Shown here piece after piece: positions 38,382-49,385 of a stretch of 64,000 nucleotides of DNA; within the stretch, counting starts at the first letter, position 1, and the number at the start of each line of letters is the position of its first letter. The notes under the pieces were generated by a model, which had not been told where the DNA came from, did not search any database, and worked only from the letters and a program-made list of their open reading frames with translations. Source of the DNA: Cyanophora paradoxa (Eukaryota > Glaucocystophyceae > Cyanophorales > Cyanophoraceae); assembly GCA_004431415.1 (NCBI GenBank), contig QPMI01000017.1, positions 372,001 through 436,000 of the forward strand, in the 5' to 3' direction. A program made the position numbers and the translations under genes.

Positions 38382-41300
38382 ATGGACGGGCGCGCGGTCG
38401 AGTCGTCATGGGCAGCACCCCAGGAGCTGAAGAATGCCTTGCAAGTCCTATCTACCCACGCGGCAGTGTTCCTGCGACGGGTTCTCATCGAGAAGCACGG
38501 AGGCGACGGAGACGGCAGAGCGGGCGTCAATGCAGGCGACGCTAACGTGAAACGCATCGCTCTCTTGTTCACCAGGAAATATGCACGTATCAAGTGCCGC
38601 CGCGTCGCAAGAGAACACTCAGAGGCTGATCGTTCTCTCGCAGGTGGAACTGCGCCTCGAGAAGATCGCGGGGGGCCGGTGCATGAGCGGCAAGCTACAC
38701 AGGACGCTCGACATCGTCGCGCTGCTGGATCTCCGCCAGACCGGAAACGCCGAGATTCATGTCGGCTGCAAGGTGTGCTGCCTCGAGTCGGCTGCCTTGC
38801 CGCTAGCTCGTCGACGTCCTGCTGACCCGCGTCTGTCTTCGAAGGACTGTGGCACGGATTTCCTTCTGCTGGCGAGCGGCCGCACCCTCAAGGACGTGTA
38901 CCGGATGACGAGGGGCCGCCCGCAGCGTGCGCACCCCTATGCGGGCCCCCGGTGGGCGCCTCACGGCGCCCCGCAGGCATGAGCGTGGACGCTGAGCTCC
39001 GGCCGTGCATCGCGGCCCTCGCGCGGGCCGTGGAGGCCTGCGAGCGCGACCCGAGGCTCTCCCCGCAGGAGCGCGACCGCTTCCTGATCCTCCTCAAGAA
39101 CGGGCGGCCCTGCGCCCCGGTCCGGACCATCAAGAGCGAGGACTGCCTGCCCCGCGACGAGCGCCACGAGCTGGCGCGCCCGCCGCACGCCGCCGTGGCC
39201 ACCCGCGCGCGGCGCCTCGCCTCTGACGCACGCGCGCGCGGCGGCGCAGTACGCGGCGCTGGGGCGGGCGATGCACGCGTACGCGCCGGAGGGGAAGGGC
39301 GTGGACCGGCACATCGGGCTGCTGCGGAAGCGGGGCCTGCCGCCGGGCCTCCTCGAGACTCTGCTCGGCAGCGAGTTCTTCTTCACCTTCGACGACCGCG
39401 CCGTGCGCGCCCGCACCGCCCGCCGCCCGCCGCCCGCCGGCGCCCGTCGCGAGGCCGGGGCGCAGGTGCCAGACCTGGAGGAGCTCGCGCGCGGCAAGCG
39501 CTGGCACATGCTCCCCGGCGTGGACGCCAGCGGCGGCCGCGCGGCCATCCCGGGCGGTGCGGCGCCGCCCCCCCGGCCCGGCCCGGTCCGCCCCGGGGCC
39601 GACGCGAGCAGGCCCGGCGTGGCGGGGCCTGTTCATCCCTGCGATGGACGCCCAGCAGCGGGTCCTGGCGGGCCAGGTCAAGCCCTTCGCCTCGACCGCG
39701 GGACCCGCCCTCAACGTCCCCAAGCGCGCCCGACCTCCGCCCCGCCCCGGCCCGAGCGAGCGCGCGCTCCTCGCCGCCTCCGCCGCGCTGACGCCGGCCG
39801 ACCAGGTACTCGACGTGCGGGGCGTCGAAGCGGATGCCGTGCTTCCTCCTCCCCGAGCTCGACATGAGCCCGCCCAACTTCGTCTGGGTCCCCGAGACCC
39901 TCCCCGGGGACCGCAGGCCGTCCGCCCCCCTCCCCGCCCCGCCATCGCCCCCGCCCTCGCCGCCCCCGCCCACGCGGCCGGGAGCACAGCTGGTTGGGCC
40001 TCACGGAGGGCGGGCTGAAGTCGGCCACCACCGCCGCCTACTTCCAGATACCCGTCTTCGGGGCCGGCATGTGCGCCCGCCCCGCCCGCCCCGCCCCGCC
40101 TGGCGGCCCCGCGTGTAAACCGGGCGGGGCGCAGCGGCTGCGGGGGCGACTTCTGCGCCTCGCTGCCCTTCTTCAGGGACGCCTTCCGCTCCCTGCAGGC
40201 CCGCTTCGGCACCAAGCACGTGCGCCGCCCTCCCCCCGCGCCCTCCGCGCCCTCCGAGGGGCCCGGCAGGTGGTCTTCTTCCCGGACGCCGGCTGCTTCG
40301 AGAACGCGCAGGTGGCGCGCCGCAACGCCGAGACCCTCCTTCTCTTCCGCGACGAGCTCGGGTACCCCGCCCCGCAGCCAGGCCGCCCCGACCCGCGCCG
40401 CCTCATGATCACGGCTCGCCCCGGCAGGGTGGAGCCGTCGGTGGCGTGGTGGCCCTGGCTCTGCTCCGCCGACGCCGACGCCGCCGGCCAGCGCAACATC
40501 GGTCCGCCCGCCCGCCCCGCCCTTCGAGCTCCGCCCCGTCGCTGCGCTCTGCCCTCTCCGAGCGCGCAGACGACTCAGCGACTTCGTCCGCGGCGCAGAC
40601 GACTTCCTGGCGAAGGTGGTGAACTTCCGGGGCGTGCAGCTGATCTCGGCGGGGAGCTTCTGGGCGACGCACGAGGCGGCGGCGCGGGACCCGAACCTCG
40701 GCGACGAGCTCCGCCGGCGCCGCCTGGAGGCCTGGGAGGCCGTCGTCGCCGCCGTCCCCTCCGAGGTCCCCCCGCCCCCTCCCGCCCCGCCCCGCGCTGC
40801 GCCTCTTCGCTTAGCCGGCCCCGCCCCGGCGCAGGCGCAGCGGACGCGGAACGTGGCGCCGCCGGCCCCGTGGCTGCTGCGCGTGTACGAGCCGATGGCG
40901 GAGGGCGCCGAGGGGGCGCTCACCGTGTGCGAGGTCTTCCCGGAGGGCGCGCCGCCGCCCATCCAGCACCGCGAGCCGCCCCGCCGCCGCCCGCCCGCCT
41001 CCGGCTCCGGCGACCTCCTCGTCGAGAGCTCCGCCCCTCCGCCGGCCCCGCCCCTCGCCCCGGTGACCGCGCCGACCGTCATCACCCACGTGGCCATCCA
41101 CCACACCGTGCGCTCCGCCCCGGGCCCGCCTCGCCTCGTCCGCCCCCCGGGGCCTGACCCGCCTCCCTCCCGCAGCCGCCGCCGAACGGCTGGCACCCGC
41201 AGGGGCCGGCGCCCGACCAGTCGGGCGTCAGCGTCGCGGCCTGGCAGCAGCAGCCGTACTCTGCGCCCGCGCAGCCGGCGCCGATGGAGGCCCAGCGCTG

Positions 41301-44300
41301 GGAGCCGCAGCCGCCCGCGCAGTACACCAGCGGCAGCAGCAGCGGCAGCAGCGTCAGCAGCGGCGGCAGCAGCAGCAGCGCGCCGGCGGCGGGACAGCCG
41401 GCGGGGGCGGGGGCAGCGCGGCAGCCGGCGCATCGGCGCGTCTCGTTTGCAGAGGGCGGGAGCGGGGCGGGCGGCGAGGCCGGGCCCGGGGCCGGGGCGC
41501 GTACCGGAGCGTGCCGCTGGCGTACGGCGACGACGGGGAGCCGCGGGGCGGGGGCGGCGGGCGCTCGCGGGCGGGGCCGTCGGGCCTCGGGAGGCGGGCG
41601 GGGGCCCCGCCGGAGCACCCGCAGGCTTCCAAGCGCTCCTGCCCGCAGGCCCTCTCCGAGGCAGAGGTGAGAGGGCGGCCCGCCCCGGGCCCCGCGGACG
41701 CCGACGCCGCCGCCGACTCGGCCGGGCAGCAAATCGAGCGGGCGCTGCGGGCGTCGCTGAAGGAGAAGGAGGCGCTGGAGCGGCGGCGCGCCGCGGAGGC
41801 CGACGAGGCCGAGGCCTTTGGCGATCTCGAGGAGGCACCCGCCCCGCCCCGCCCCGCGCGCGCCCGCCGCCGACGCCGCCGCCGACTCCGGCGCGCAGGA
41901 GCTGGAGCGGGCGAAGCGGGAGTCGCTGCGGGAGGCGGAGGAGCAGGCGCGGCGGCGGGCGGAGGGCGCGGACGACGCGGAGATGGAGCAGCTCAGCGCC
42001 GTCCTCTCGGAGAGCGAGCGCCTCCACCGCGAGGAGCAGGAGCGCCTCGCCGCCCAGTGCGCCTCGGCCCTCCCGGCCTGGCCCGTCCCGGCCCGTCCCG
42101 CTGACGGCGTTGGGTCGCGGGGGCAGGGCGGCGGGGGAGGAGGAGGCGGAGGTGGAGCTGGCGAAGGAAAAGAGCGCGCTGGCGGCGGTGGAGGAGGCGG
42201 AGGTGCGGGAGGCGCTGCGGCTCTCGCAGGTCCCCGAGCGGCTGCGGCGGGCCGTCGAGGCGCAGTTGGGGCGGCGGGCCCCCGCCGGCCCCGAGGCCTA
42301 CCTCGACCTCGACGACCTGAGGGACGGCGGCGGCGGCGGGGGCGGCGGGGGCGGCAGCAGCGACGAGGAGGCGGGGCCGACTCGGACGGCGAGGAGCCGG
42401 CCTGGCGCTGCTCGGACGCCGCCGCGGGGGCCGGCGCCGGCGCCGGCGTCGGCGTCGGCTGGCTCCCCGCCGCGGCCGCCTCTCAGCCCCACGGGGAGGA
42501 GGAGGCGCTGCCCGCCGCGCCGCACACCCTCACGGCGTTCTCGAGCGGGGCGCGGCCGGCGGCGGCGGGGGGCCGCGCAGGGGGCGGATTACGCCATGAT
42601 CCGGCTGGAGGCGGCGCAGCGGATCATGGAACGCCAGGGCTGGCACCCCGGGGAGCCCCTGGGGCGCCGCGACCGCCCGGACGCCCTGGGCCCGGGCGAC
42701 GTCGTTCCCGTCGCCGAACACGTGGCGGGGCAGCTCGACCGCCGCGGCGTCGGCGTCCCGGGGCCCCTCGTCCGCGCCCAGCCGGCCCCGCCCCCGTCCC
42801 CGCGCGCCCTCTCCCCGTACCCGCCGAGCCGGCTCCCGCCCCGCCCCCGCCCCCGTGCCCGTGTCCGTGCCCGGGCCTTCCGGCTATGGCGAGCCGGCCC
42901 TGCCGCCCCTCGCCGGCAGCTTCCACCCCGCCGCTCTCGCGCCCCCGCACGGAACCGGCCCCGGCTTTGCCCCCGTCGCCGCCGCAAACGCCGCGGCGGC
43001 GGTGCCGCACGGGGCGGGGGCGGCGGGCTGCCGGCACCCGGCGCAGTGCTGCGCGCGGCTGCACGCGCTGGAGGCGCCGTTCGTCGCGCTGGACGCGGCG
43101 GTGCGCTGGGCGGCGGTGCTGGCGATGCAGGCCGAGGTCGAGGCCGCCCTCCGCTGGCTCCTCTTCGCCGCCTGGCTCGCCCACCCGCCCGCCCGGCCCC
43201 CGCCAAGGCCCCCGCCCCGGCCCCGCCTCCCCTGCCGCACTCCTGCCCGCCCCGCGCCCCGCTCCGATCGTCCCTCCCGCGTACCCCCCTCCATCAGCGG
43301 CCCCATCGAACCCCCGCAAGGGGCCTCATCGTACCCCCCTCCAGCGGCCCCATCGTACCCCCGTCAGCGGCCTCATCGCACCCCCTCCAGCGGCTTCATC
43401 GTACCCCCCGCCAACGGCCTCATCGTACCCCCCTCCAGCGGCCTCATCGTACCCCCCTCCAGCGGCCCCATCGTACCCTCCGCAAGGGGCCCCATCGTAC
43501 CCCTCGCAAGGGACCTCATCGTACCCCCCGCAAGGGGCCTCATCGTACCCCCCGCCCGCGGTCGCTGCCTCTTTTCCTCCGGCGTACCCCCCGCCAGCGG
43601 CTCCCCCGTCCTGGGCCGTCGCGGCCCCCGCGGTGCCCGCCGTCGCCGCCCCTGCGCCCTCCCCGGCGCTCCGGGCTCCCCGCGGGCCCGTCCCGGGTCC
43701 CTCCTCGGCTCCCGCTGTACCCCCGCCCGCTAGGCCGTCGGCGGCGGCGGAGGCGGAGGAGCGGGGTACGCTCTATGCCCACGAGGTCATCTTCGACCCC
43801 CCGATCTGCGTGCGCCTCCGCCCCTGCCCCTTGCCCCGCCGCGCCCGACCCCGCCCCCGCAGGCTTACCCGAAGGATTACCTTGGCGGGCGGGCCTTCCG
43901 CACGTACCACCTCCTCACGCGGGAGCCGCTCGAGGCCCCGCTCGAGGCGTTGCCCGTCGAGCGGGGCCCGCCCCGCCGGGTGACGCTGCGGCCGCTGGGG
44001 CCCGTCGAGCTGGGCGCCCGCGAGCTGGCGGCGGTCCGCCGGCTGAACGCAATGTTCGACGCGCGGCTCCCGGCGGACAAGAAGGACCCGAACTACGGCT
44101 ACATGCCGCGCCACGCCGGCCGCCTCGCCTCTGACCCGGACCCGCCGCTCCTCTCCCCGCGCTTCGCCGCCCCCGGGGCGCCCTACGACGAGCCCGAGCT
44201 GCGGGACGAGGCGCTGCAGGCGGCGCTGCTCGAGGCGGCCGCCGGCTTCGCGGCGGGGCGGCCCCGCGTGCTCGAGCTGCTCGCGGCGCAGGAGCGGGAG

Positions 44301-47073
44301 GGGCCGGGCGGGGCCTGGCGCCCCGCCCTCCGCGCCCTGCTGGAGGACGCGCTGGTGCGGAACGAGCACAGCGGGCAGGTGCACCCCATCGGCCGCGTCG
44401 ACTTCGAGTCCAGCGTCGCCTCGTGCCGCGCCTTCTCGGGGCCCCGCGCCCCCCGCACCACCCTCGTCGAGTACTACGAGGCCAAGGGCCGCAAGGCGGA
44501 GGAGGAGGAGCGGGCGCGCGGCCTCGAGCCGCGGCCCCGGCCCCGCCTCCGCTTCCCCCGCTCCCCGCCCCTCCGCGAGTCCGAAGCCGGCTCCGACGCC
44601 CGCGTGCGTTCCTCGCCCTCGCACCCCGGCCTGCGCCTCTGACTCCCCCTCAGATCGCCCCGGAGCTCTGCGCCGTCCACACGGGCATCACCGGTGCCCC
44701 CGCCCCGCCCCACGCGCCGCCCCGCGCCGACGCGCACTCGCGCGCGGCAGCGTCGATGCACGACGGGGCGGCGTGGCTCCTCGACGGCCTCCACGTCCTC
44801 CTCCAGCGCTCCGCCGCCGCCGCCGTGCGCCCTCTTTGCTCGAGTCCTGAGGGGTGGAGGGTCCTGACGCGCCGGGGCAGGCGGTGCGGCGGGTGCGGGG
44901 GATGCTGGGGATGGGCGAGCGGCCCTTCGCCCGCCCCGACCTCCTCGCCGCCGCCATGCGCCACAGCAGCGCCCGCGCGGAGGCGCCGGCGCCGGCCGGC
45001 GGGGCGCCGGCGGCTGCGCCCGGGGCGGAGGCGGACAGCGAGCGGCTGGAGTTCCTGGGAGACCGCCTGGTCGCCTACGTCGTGCGGCGCGCCCTCGTGC
45101 TGGGCCTCCCCCGCCTCTCCGCGCACGCCGCCGCCGCCCTCTCGCACGAGCTCTGCCGCAACGCGACCCTCGCCCGCGCCGCCGCCGCCCTGGGCCTGGA
45201 CGAGGCGCTGGAGCGGGGCAGGGGCCAGGTCGCCGCCTCCGAGAAGATGCGCGCCGACGCGCTCGAGGCGCTGGCGGGGGCGCTGTTCCTGTCGGAGGGC
45301 CTCCCCGCCGCCCGCCGCTTCCTGCTCGCCGCCCTCCTCGCCCCCTACGAGGAGCTCGACCCGCGGGCGCCCCACGCGCACAAGGTCTCCGCCCTCGCCC
45401 GCCGCGCCCTCGCCGCCGCCCCGGACGCCCCGCTCCCCTCCCCCGCCCTCCCCGCCTTCGCCCCCGCCGGCGGGCCCGGGGCGAGCGAGGCGGAGCTGCA
45501 GGCGGCGGAGTTCGTGGAGCAGACCGTCGGCCACGCCTTCCGCGACCGCGGGCGCCTGCTCGAGGCGCTGCGGGGCGGCCCGGCGGCGGCGCGCCTGGCG
45601 GCGCTGGGCCAGCCGGCCCTCGAGCTCTGCGCCGCCGTCCACCTCTTCGGCTCCCACCGCGGCGAGGCCCCCGGCGGCCTCCAGGACCTCATGCGCGTCG
45701 CCGTCCAGGCGGCCCCGATCCGCGCCCGCTGCGCCCAGACGCTCCTCCTCCCGGGGGCCCTCGCCGCCGCCCGCAAGGGCCTGGGCACGCCCGAGGCCTC
45801 CGCGGAGGGGGCGCGGCTCGCGGACCCCCGCGCCGTGTACGAGGAGGGGGCCGGCCAGGGCGAGCTCGTGGGGGCGCTGGCGGCCCTCGCGGGGGCGCTG
45901 GCCTGCGAGGGAGAGCCGTCGCTCTCCGCCCCGCCCCCCGCCTGCGCCCACTGCGCCTGCGACCTCCCGGGGCACCTCTTCCACAAGTGAGCCGCGCGTA
46001 CCCCCTCCGGCCCCTCCCCCCTCAGCCCGCCTCCCCCGCAGGCTGCTGGCGTGGATCCACCAGGGGCGGCTGGACCCCGGCGAGGAGAACAGGGCGGCCC
46101 GCGAGGCCCACATGCAGGCGCGCCCGCCCTCGCCCCCCTCGCATTTCCCCGCGTGCCCTGAGGCGTCGCGCTCCGCGCGTGGCGCGCAGGAGCCGATCGA
46201 GGGGTGGCAGGCGGCGGGGATGTCGCCCTTCGGGGCGTACGTGCCGCCCTACGAGCTCCCCACCGAGGCCGAGGCGCGGGAGGCGCAGGCGGCGGCCGAG
46301 GAGGCCCGCCGCGCCGCCGCCCGCGTCCGCTTTGTCCCCGCCACGGGCTCTGGCTCCTCCTCGGCGGGCGCCGGCGCCGGGGCCGGCGGCGGGACCCGGG
46401 GCGCCGCGGCCGCCCCCACCGGCGCCAACGCCACGCCCCTCGGGCCGGCCCGGCCCCGGCCCCGTCCCCGGCCCCGGCCTCCGCCCCGACCCCGCTGCCG
46501 CCCGCCCCGGAGCCCTCCGCCGCCGCCTCCGCCTCCGCTACGGCGCCCGCCCCGTCGGGCGCGGCGGGGATGCTGGGGGCGGCGCTGGAGGCGGCGCGGC
46601 AGGTGGCCGACCTGCTCAACGCGGGCCTCAGGGGCGGCTCCCTCCCCCCGCCCAGGCCGCCCCCAAGTACGCCGCCGCCGCCGCCGGCCTCCGGCGGGCC
46701 CTGCGCGAGTGCGGCGGGGCGGGCCCGTGCGGGAGGCGGCGGGGAGCTGGGCGGCACCTCGTGAACGCCGCCCTCACGGGCGTGAGGGGCGGCCTCGTGC
46801 CGCAGGCCGAGGCCTGGGCCCGCGAGGCCGTCGCCGTGTACGAGGGCCTACCCGCGGGCGGGGCGAGGGGCGGGCGAGGCGGGCCTGGAGGGGCGCGCCT
46901 GCAAGGCCTGGTTCGTCCTGGCGCGGGCCCTCGAGGCGCAGGGGCCCGGGCGCGCGGCGGAGGCGGCCGCCGCCGCGGGGCGGGCGGCCGCGCTCCGGCC
47001 CGAGGACGGCGACGCGGCCGCCCTCGCCCGCCGCCTCGCCGCCGCCGCCGCCGCCGCTGGGGCCTTCCGATGA
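38382..47073 (+). CDS. Dicer-like RNase III protein with Toprim/UIM/G-patch-like front half
   Basis: Read as one gene because no stop plus low-GC spacer interrupts 38.4-47.07 kb. Order: N-terminal exons (ELKNALQVLSTHAAVFLRR, ELRLEKIAGGRCMSGKLH, MSVDAELRPCIAALARAVEA); a DUF3854/Toprim-like region (39.6-40.7 kb); a Pro/Gln/Ser-rich linker; four UIM-like helices (41.7-42.3 kb); a G-patch-like motif; a Ser-Tyr-Pro repeat; a Dicer platform and PAZ (RRVTLRPLGPVELGARELA, APELCAVHTGI); two RNase III domains; and a TPR-like tail ending at TGA 47071-47073. The first RNase III domain is intact (ERLEFLGDRLVAY, KMRADALEALAGALF); the second is degenerate. No DExD/H helicase or dsRBD is seen. It would cut double-stranded RNA into guides for the adjacent Argonaute (inference). 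It may instead be two genes, with the second starting near ATG 41284. ATG 38382 is the likely start; 38361 is an alternative. Confidence 0.7.
39600..40720 (+). other. Toprim / DUF3854-like domain region
   Basis: Joined exons give FIPAMDAQQRVLAGQVKPF, CFLLPELDMSPPNFVWVPE, LGLTEGGLKSATTAAYFQIP, VVFFPDAGCFENAQVARRN, LLFRDELGYP and DFVRGADDFLAKVVNF. This follows DUF3854-type Toprim domains of phage and plasmid primase-like proteins: TEG glutamate, acidic strand, closing 'G-x-DDFLA'. The usual DxD is DAG, so one metal ligand may be lost. The assignment rests on remembered family patterns. Confidence 0.55.
41690..42680 (+). other. UIM-like repeats and G-patch-like motif
   Basis: Four helices match the ubiquitin-interacting motif pattern (acidic patch, A-x3-S): QQIERALRASLKEKE, QELERAKRESLREAE, EQLSAVLSESERLHREE and AEVREALRLSQ. 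Around 42596-42670 lies RIMERQGWHPGEPLGRR, which looks like a degenerate G-patch. Short introns separate the helices. Confidence 0.5.
43290..43565 (+). repeat. Minisatellite of 23-24-bp units
   Basis: About eleven tandem units with consensus CGGCCTCATCGTACCCCCCT followed by CCAG. Two units are 23 bp and shift the frame; from about 43405 the units are 24 bp and encode Ala-Ala-Ser-Ser-Tyr-Pro-Pro-Pro-like repeats in the frame leading into RPSAAAEAEERGTLYAHEVIF. Confidence 0.8.
43860..45990 (+). other. Dicer catalytic core: platform-PAZ and two RNase III domains
   Basis: Platform: AYPKDYLGGRAFRTYHL, VTLRPLGPVELGARELAAV. PAZ end: TTLVEYYEAKG. Connector: APELCAVHTGI. RNase IIIa (about 44880-45340): RPFARPDLLAAAMRHSS, ERLEFLGDRLVAYVV, LSHELCRNATLARAAAALGL, KMRADALEALAGALFLSEG, with Glu/Asp metal ligands in both motifs. 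RNase IIIb (about 45485-45900): FVEQTVGHAFRDRGRLLEAL, with LELCAAVHLFGS where LEFLGDxVL is expected and GELVGALAALAGAL at the second acidic motif, so it is probably non-catalytic. Confidence 0.78.
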
Positions 47074-47586
47074 GGCGCTCTGGGGCAAGGTGGATCCGCT
47101 CTATTTTGCTTGCAAATAGCCTAGTATCAAAACTGTGAATATTAGTTCAATTTGAAACAGGTTTGGTGTGGTGTGCCACGTGCACATGCACCGTAGTAGT
47201 GGTAGTGCTATGTCTCAGCAAGAGGCTCAGGCTTGTCAAGCTGATATTCATTGAATGTTGAAATTCATTGTGTAATTGCAATTGAACAATACGTGTAACT
47301 CATGATCATGACCCGGGACCCCTCGATCATGAATCATGACCGTGTACGAGGGCCTCGAAGTCTAATAAGAGACTCGAGAGCTATAGCTCGAGCTCTAGCG
47401 CCACTATGCCTAGGGCTAGACTAAGAATTGCCTCCCGGGTCCGTTGCAATTGCCTCACTGCGCCGCGGCGCGTGCAGGCATTCAATCGTTGCCCGGGCCC
47501 ACGTACACTGCGCATGCTTTCAAAGCTTTCAAATTAAAGTTTACCGTGCCCCTGCCCCGGCGTGCGCAGAAGTAGTACTTGCGCAG
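47074..47586. other. 3' spacer of the Dicer-like gene
   Basis: Lower-GC region with CATGATCATGA and TCATGATTCATGA-type palindromes near 47290-47345. No gene seen. Confidence 0.4.
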
Positions 47587-47730
47587 CGCGACGCTTTTCG
47601 TGTTGAACACATGTGCGCCGCTCGTACCCCCCTCCCGCCCCCCCTCCCCGTGTATCCCTCACATTCCCCCTCCCCGCCTTCAGACTACGATCCGGACCCC
47701 GGCAGCGTACACCTCTCGGGGGGAGACTAC
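47587..47730 (+). pseudogene. Duplicated two-exon fragment of the BK-like channel gene
   Basis: 144 bp matching 50925-51068 in the channel gene with the same length and, by my count, 7 differences. It includes the acceptor CAG before it, the exon encoding ATLFVLNT, a complete GT-AG intron, the second exon (DPDPGSVHLSGGDY) and the donor GTGCG after it. No other channel exons flank it, so it is an isolated relic, although the frame and splice signals are intact. Confidence 0.8.
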
Positions 47731-47741
47731 GTGCGTTCCCC

Positions 47742-47742
<1 letters not shown>

Positions 47743-47801
<59 letters not shown>
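47743..47801. repeat. Poly-C tract of 59 nt
   Basis: An uninterrupted run of C directly after the donor site of the duplicated channel exon. At the original copy the same position has only short interrupted C runs, so the tract expanded after the duplication. The tract could also be an assembly estimate. Confidence 0.85.
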
Positions 47802-47805
<4 letters not shown>

Positions 47806-48088
47806 AGCCCCCCGCGACAGCCCCGTCAACAGGCTATCGTACTCATGTACATGGCCCGGTGGCCACGTGCACTGGGGCCTTGATGAGCTGGCCACCATCA
47901 AGCGATGAAGGACCGGCGGCCGATGATCACGGATTCAGGGAGTCATGATCATGATCATGAAACCGTCGGACCAGCGGGCAGTCCCCAAGCTCTAAGTCTG
48001 CCTTCGTTGCTGTCTACAGATCGAGAATCACACTGTGACATGCATGCAAGTGCCGCAGTGCGTGGCCGCTGTGATGCGGGGGGAGGGG
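47802..48088. other. Spacer before the dehydrogenase 3' end
   Basis: About 290 bp with a TCATGATCATGATCATGA-like palindromic run at 47943-47961. No gene recognised. Confidence 0.4.
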
Positions 48089-49385
48089 TCAGGAAGGGGC
48101 GGGGGGCGGGTTGTAGGGCCCGCGGTGGAGGTTGGAGACGCCGGCCTGGCACGTGGGCATGACCTGCGCGAGGCGACAGCAGCGGCCACGGGGCGCGCGC
48201 AGCCAACGTCAGGGCGCGGACGGGAGGGTTGTTAGGGGTAATTATTTAGGGGACGCGCCTGGAGGTCCGAGACCTGCACGTTCGGCGGGCTGCGGGGGCG
48301 GCCCGATCACGAGGCGCCGGGGGTACAGCGATCGGGGCGCGGGGGGGGGTACCAGGAGGCGGCGTAGGCAACTGCGTCGGCGATGTCCTCCGGCGTCAGG
48401 CAGTCCACGTCCTTGTACCAGTTCTCGGCCTAGGGAGGCAAAGGATGAGGGGGGGTACAGCGCTTCAGGGAAAGGGGTACGCGTTGCGCACCCGCTCCTG
48501 GTCGCCCTTGAAGCGGACGAGGGCGAACTCGGTCCGGGCGAGGCCCTGCGCGGAATTCAGAGGGGGTACAGGCCTCCGCGGGTCACGGGGGTACGGCGCA
48601 CGGGGGATACGAGGGTGACGCGGAGGGGCGTCGCGACGAGCTCGTGCCGAAGCGAGTGGACGTACGCGTCCAGCTGGGAGGGGGGAGTTCGGTGGAGGGG
48701 AAGAGAGCACGGGGGGTACGGCGCACGGCGGCCTTGGTGGAGCAGTAGGTGGCGCCGCCGGCGTAGGCGCCGCCGGCGCCGCCCTTGCCGGCGATGGAGC
48801 TGATGGCGATGACGTGGCCGCGGCCGCGCTGGAGCATGCCGGGGACGAAGGCGCGGATGCCGATGGCCGGCGCGAGCACGTTCGTCGCGAGCATCACCTC
48901 GAAGTCGGCCGGGTCGAGGGCGTAGGAGGGCCCCAGGCCCAGCGCCAGCCCCGCGTTGAGCACCAGCACCTCCTGCGCGCCCGAGGGCGGATCGGCGCGC
49001 GATCGGAGCGATCGGAGCGGGGCGCGGGGCCGCACGACATCACGGAAGGCCTCGGGGAGCGCGGCCGGCAGCGCGAGCATGCGCTCCTTGTCGCGCACGT
49101 CGGCCGCCACGACGTGCACCGCCGCCCCGTGCGCCTCCTCCAGCTCCTGCTGCACCGCCCGCAGCCGGTCCTCCCGCCTCGCCACTGCCCCGCCCCCCTC
49201 GAGCTAGGACGCGGTTCGCACGTGCGCGTGCGCGCGGGGCCGGACGCACGGAGGACGAGCTTGCAGCCGAGCTGCGCGAGCTTGCGCGCGCATGCCGCGC
49301 CGATGCCGGACGAAGCGCCCGTGATGAGCGCCACGCGGCCGGCGAGCGGCGAGGGCGAAGGCGGAGAGGCGGACGTGGACGCCAT
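48089..49385 (-). CDS. Short-chain dehydrogenase/reductase, YdfG-like
   Basis: Classical NAD(P)-dependent SDR, closest to the YdfG 3-hydroxy-acid dehydrogenase type; the exact substrate is unknown. ATG 49385 precedes LAGRVALITGASSGIGAACA (TGxxxGIG cofactor loop), then AADVRDKERM, VLVLNAGLALGLGPS (NAG), TNVLAPAIGIRAFVPGM, the catalytic Ser strand GHVIAISSIAGKGG, YCSTKAAV (YxxxK), LDAYVHSLRHELVATPLRVT, ARTEFALVRFKGDQER, LTPEDIADAVAYAAS and the C-terminal VMPTCQAGVSNLHRG before TGA 48091-48089. The intron before VMPTCQ starts GC. A longer in-frame N terminus exists upstream but has weaker codon bias. It faces away from the channel gene. Confidence 0.88.

Noticed and set aside
43290-43565. CRISPR-like array
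   Set aside because: The units are contiguous tandem repeats without unique spacers, inside a eukaryotic gene.
44650-46757. Long minus-strand frames over the RNase III region
   Set aside because: The plus strand carries unmistakable RNase III motifs; the antisense frames are low-complexity Arg/Gly/Ala shadows.
47587-47730. Part of a second complete channel gene
   Set aside because: No other channel exons are found on either side; only two exons and their intron are duplicated.
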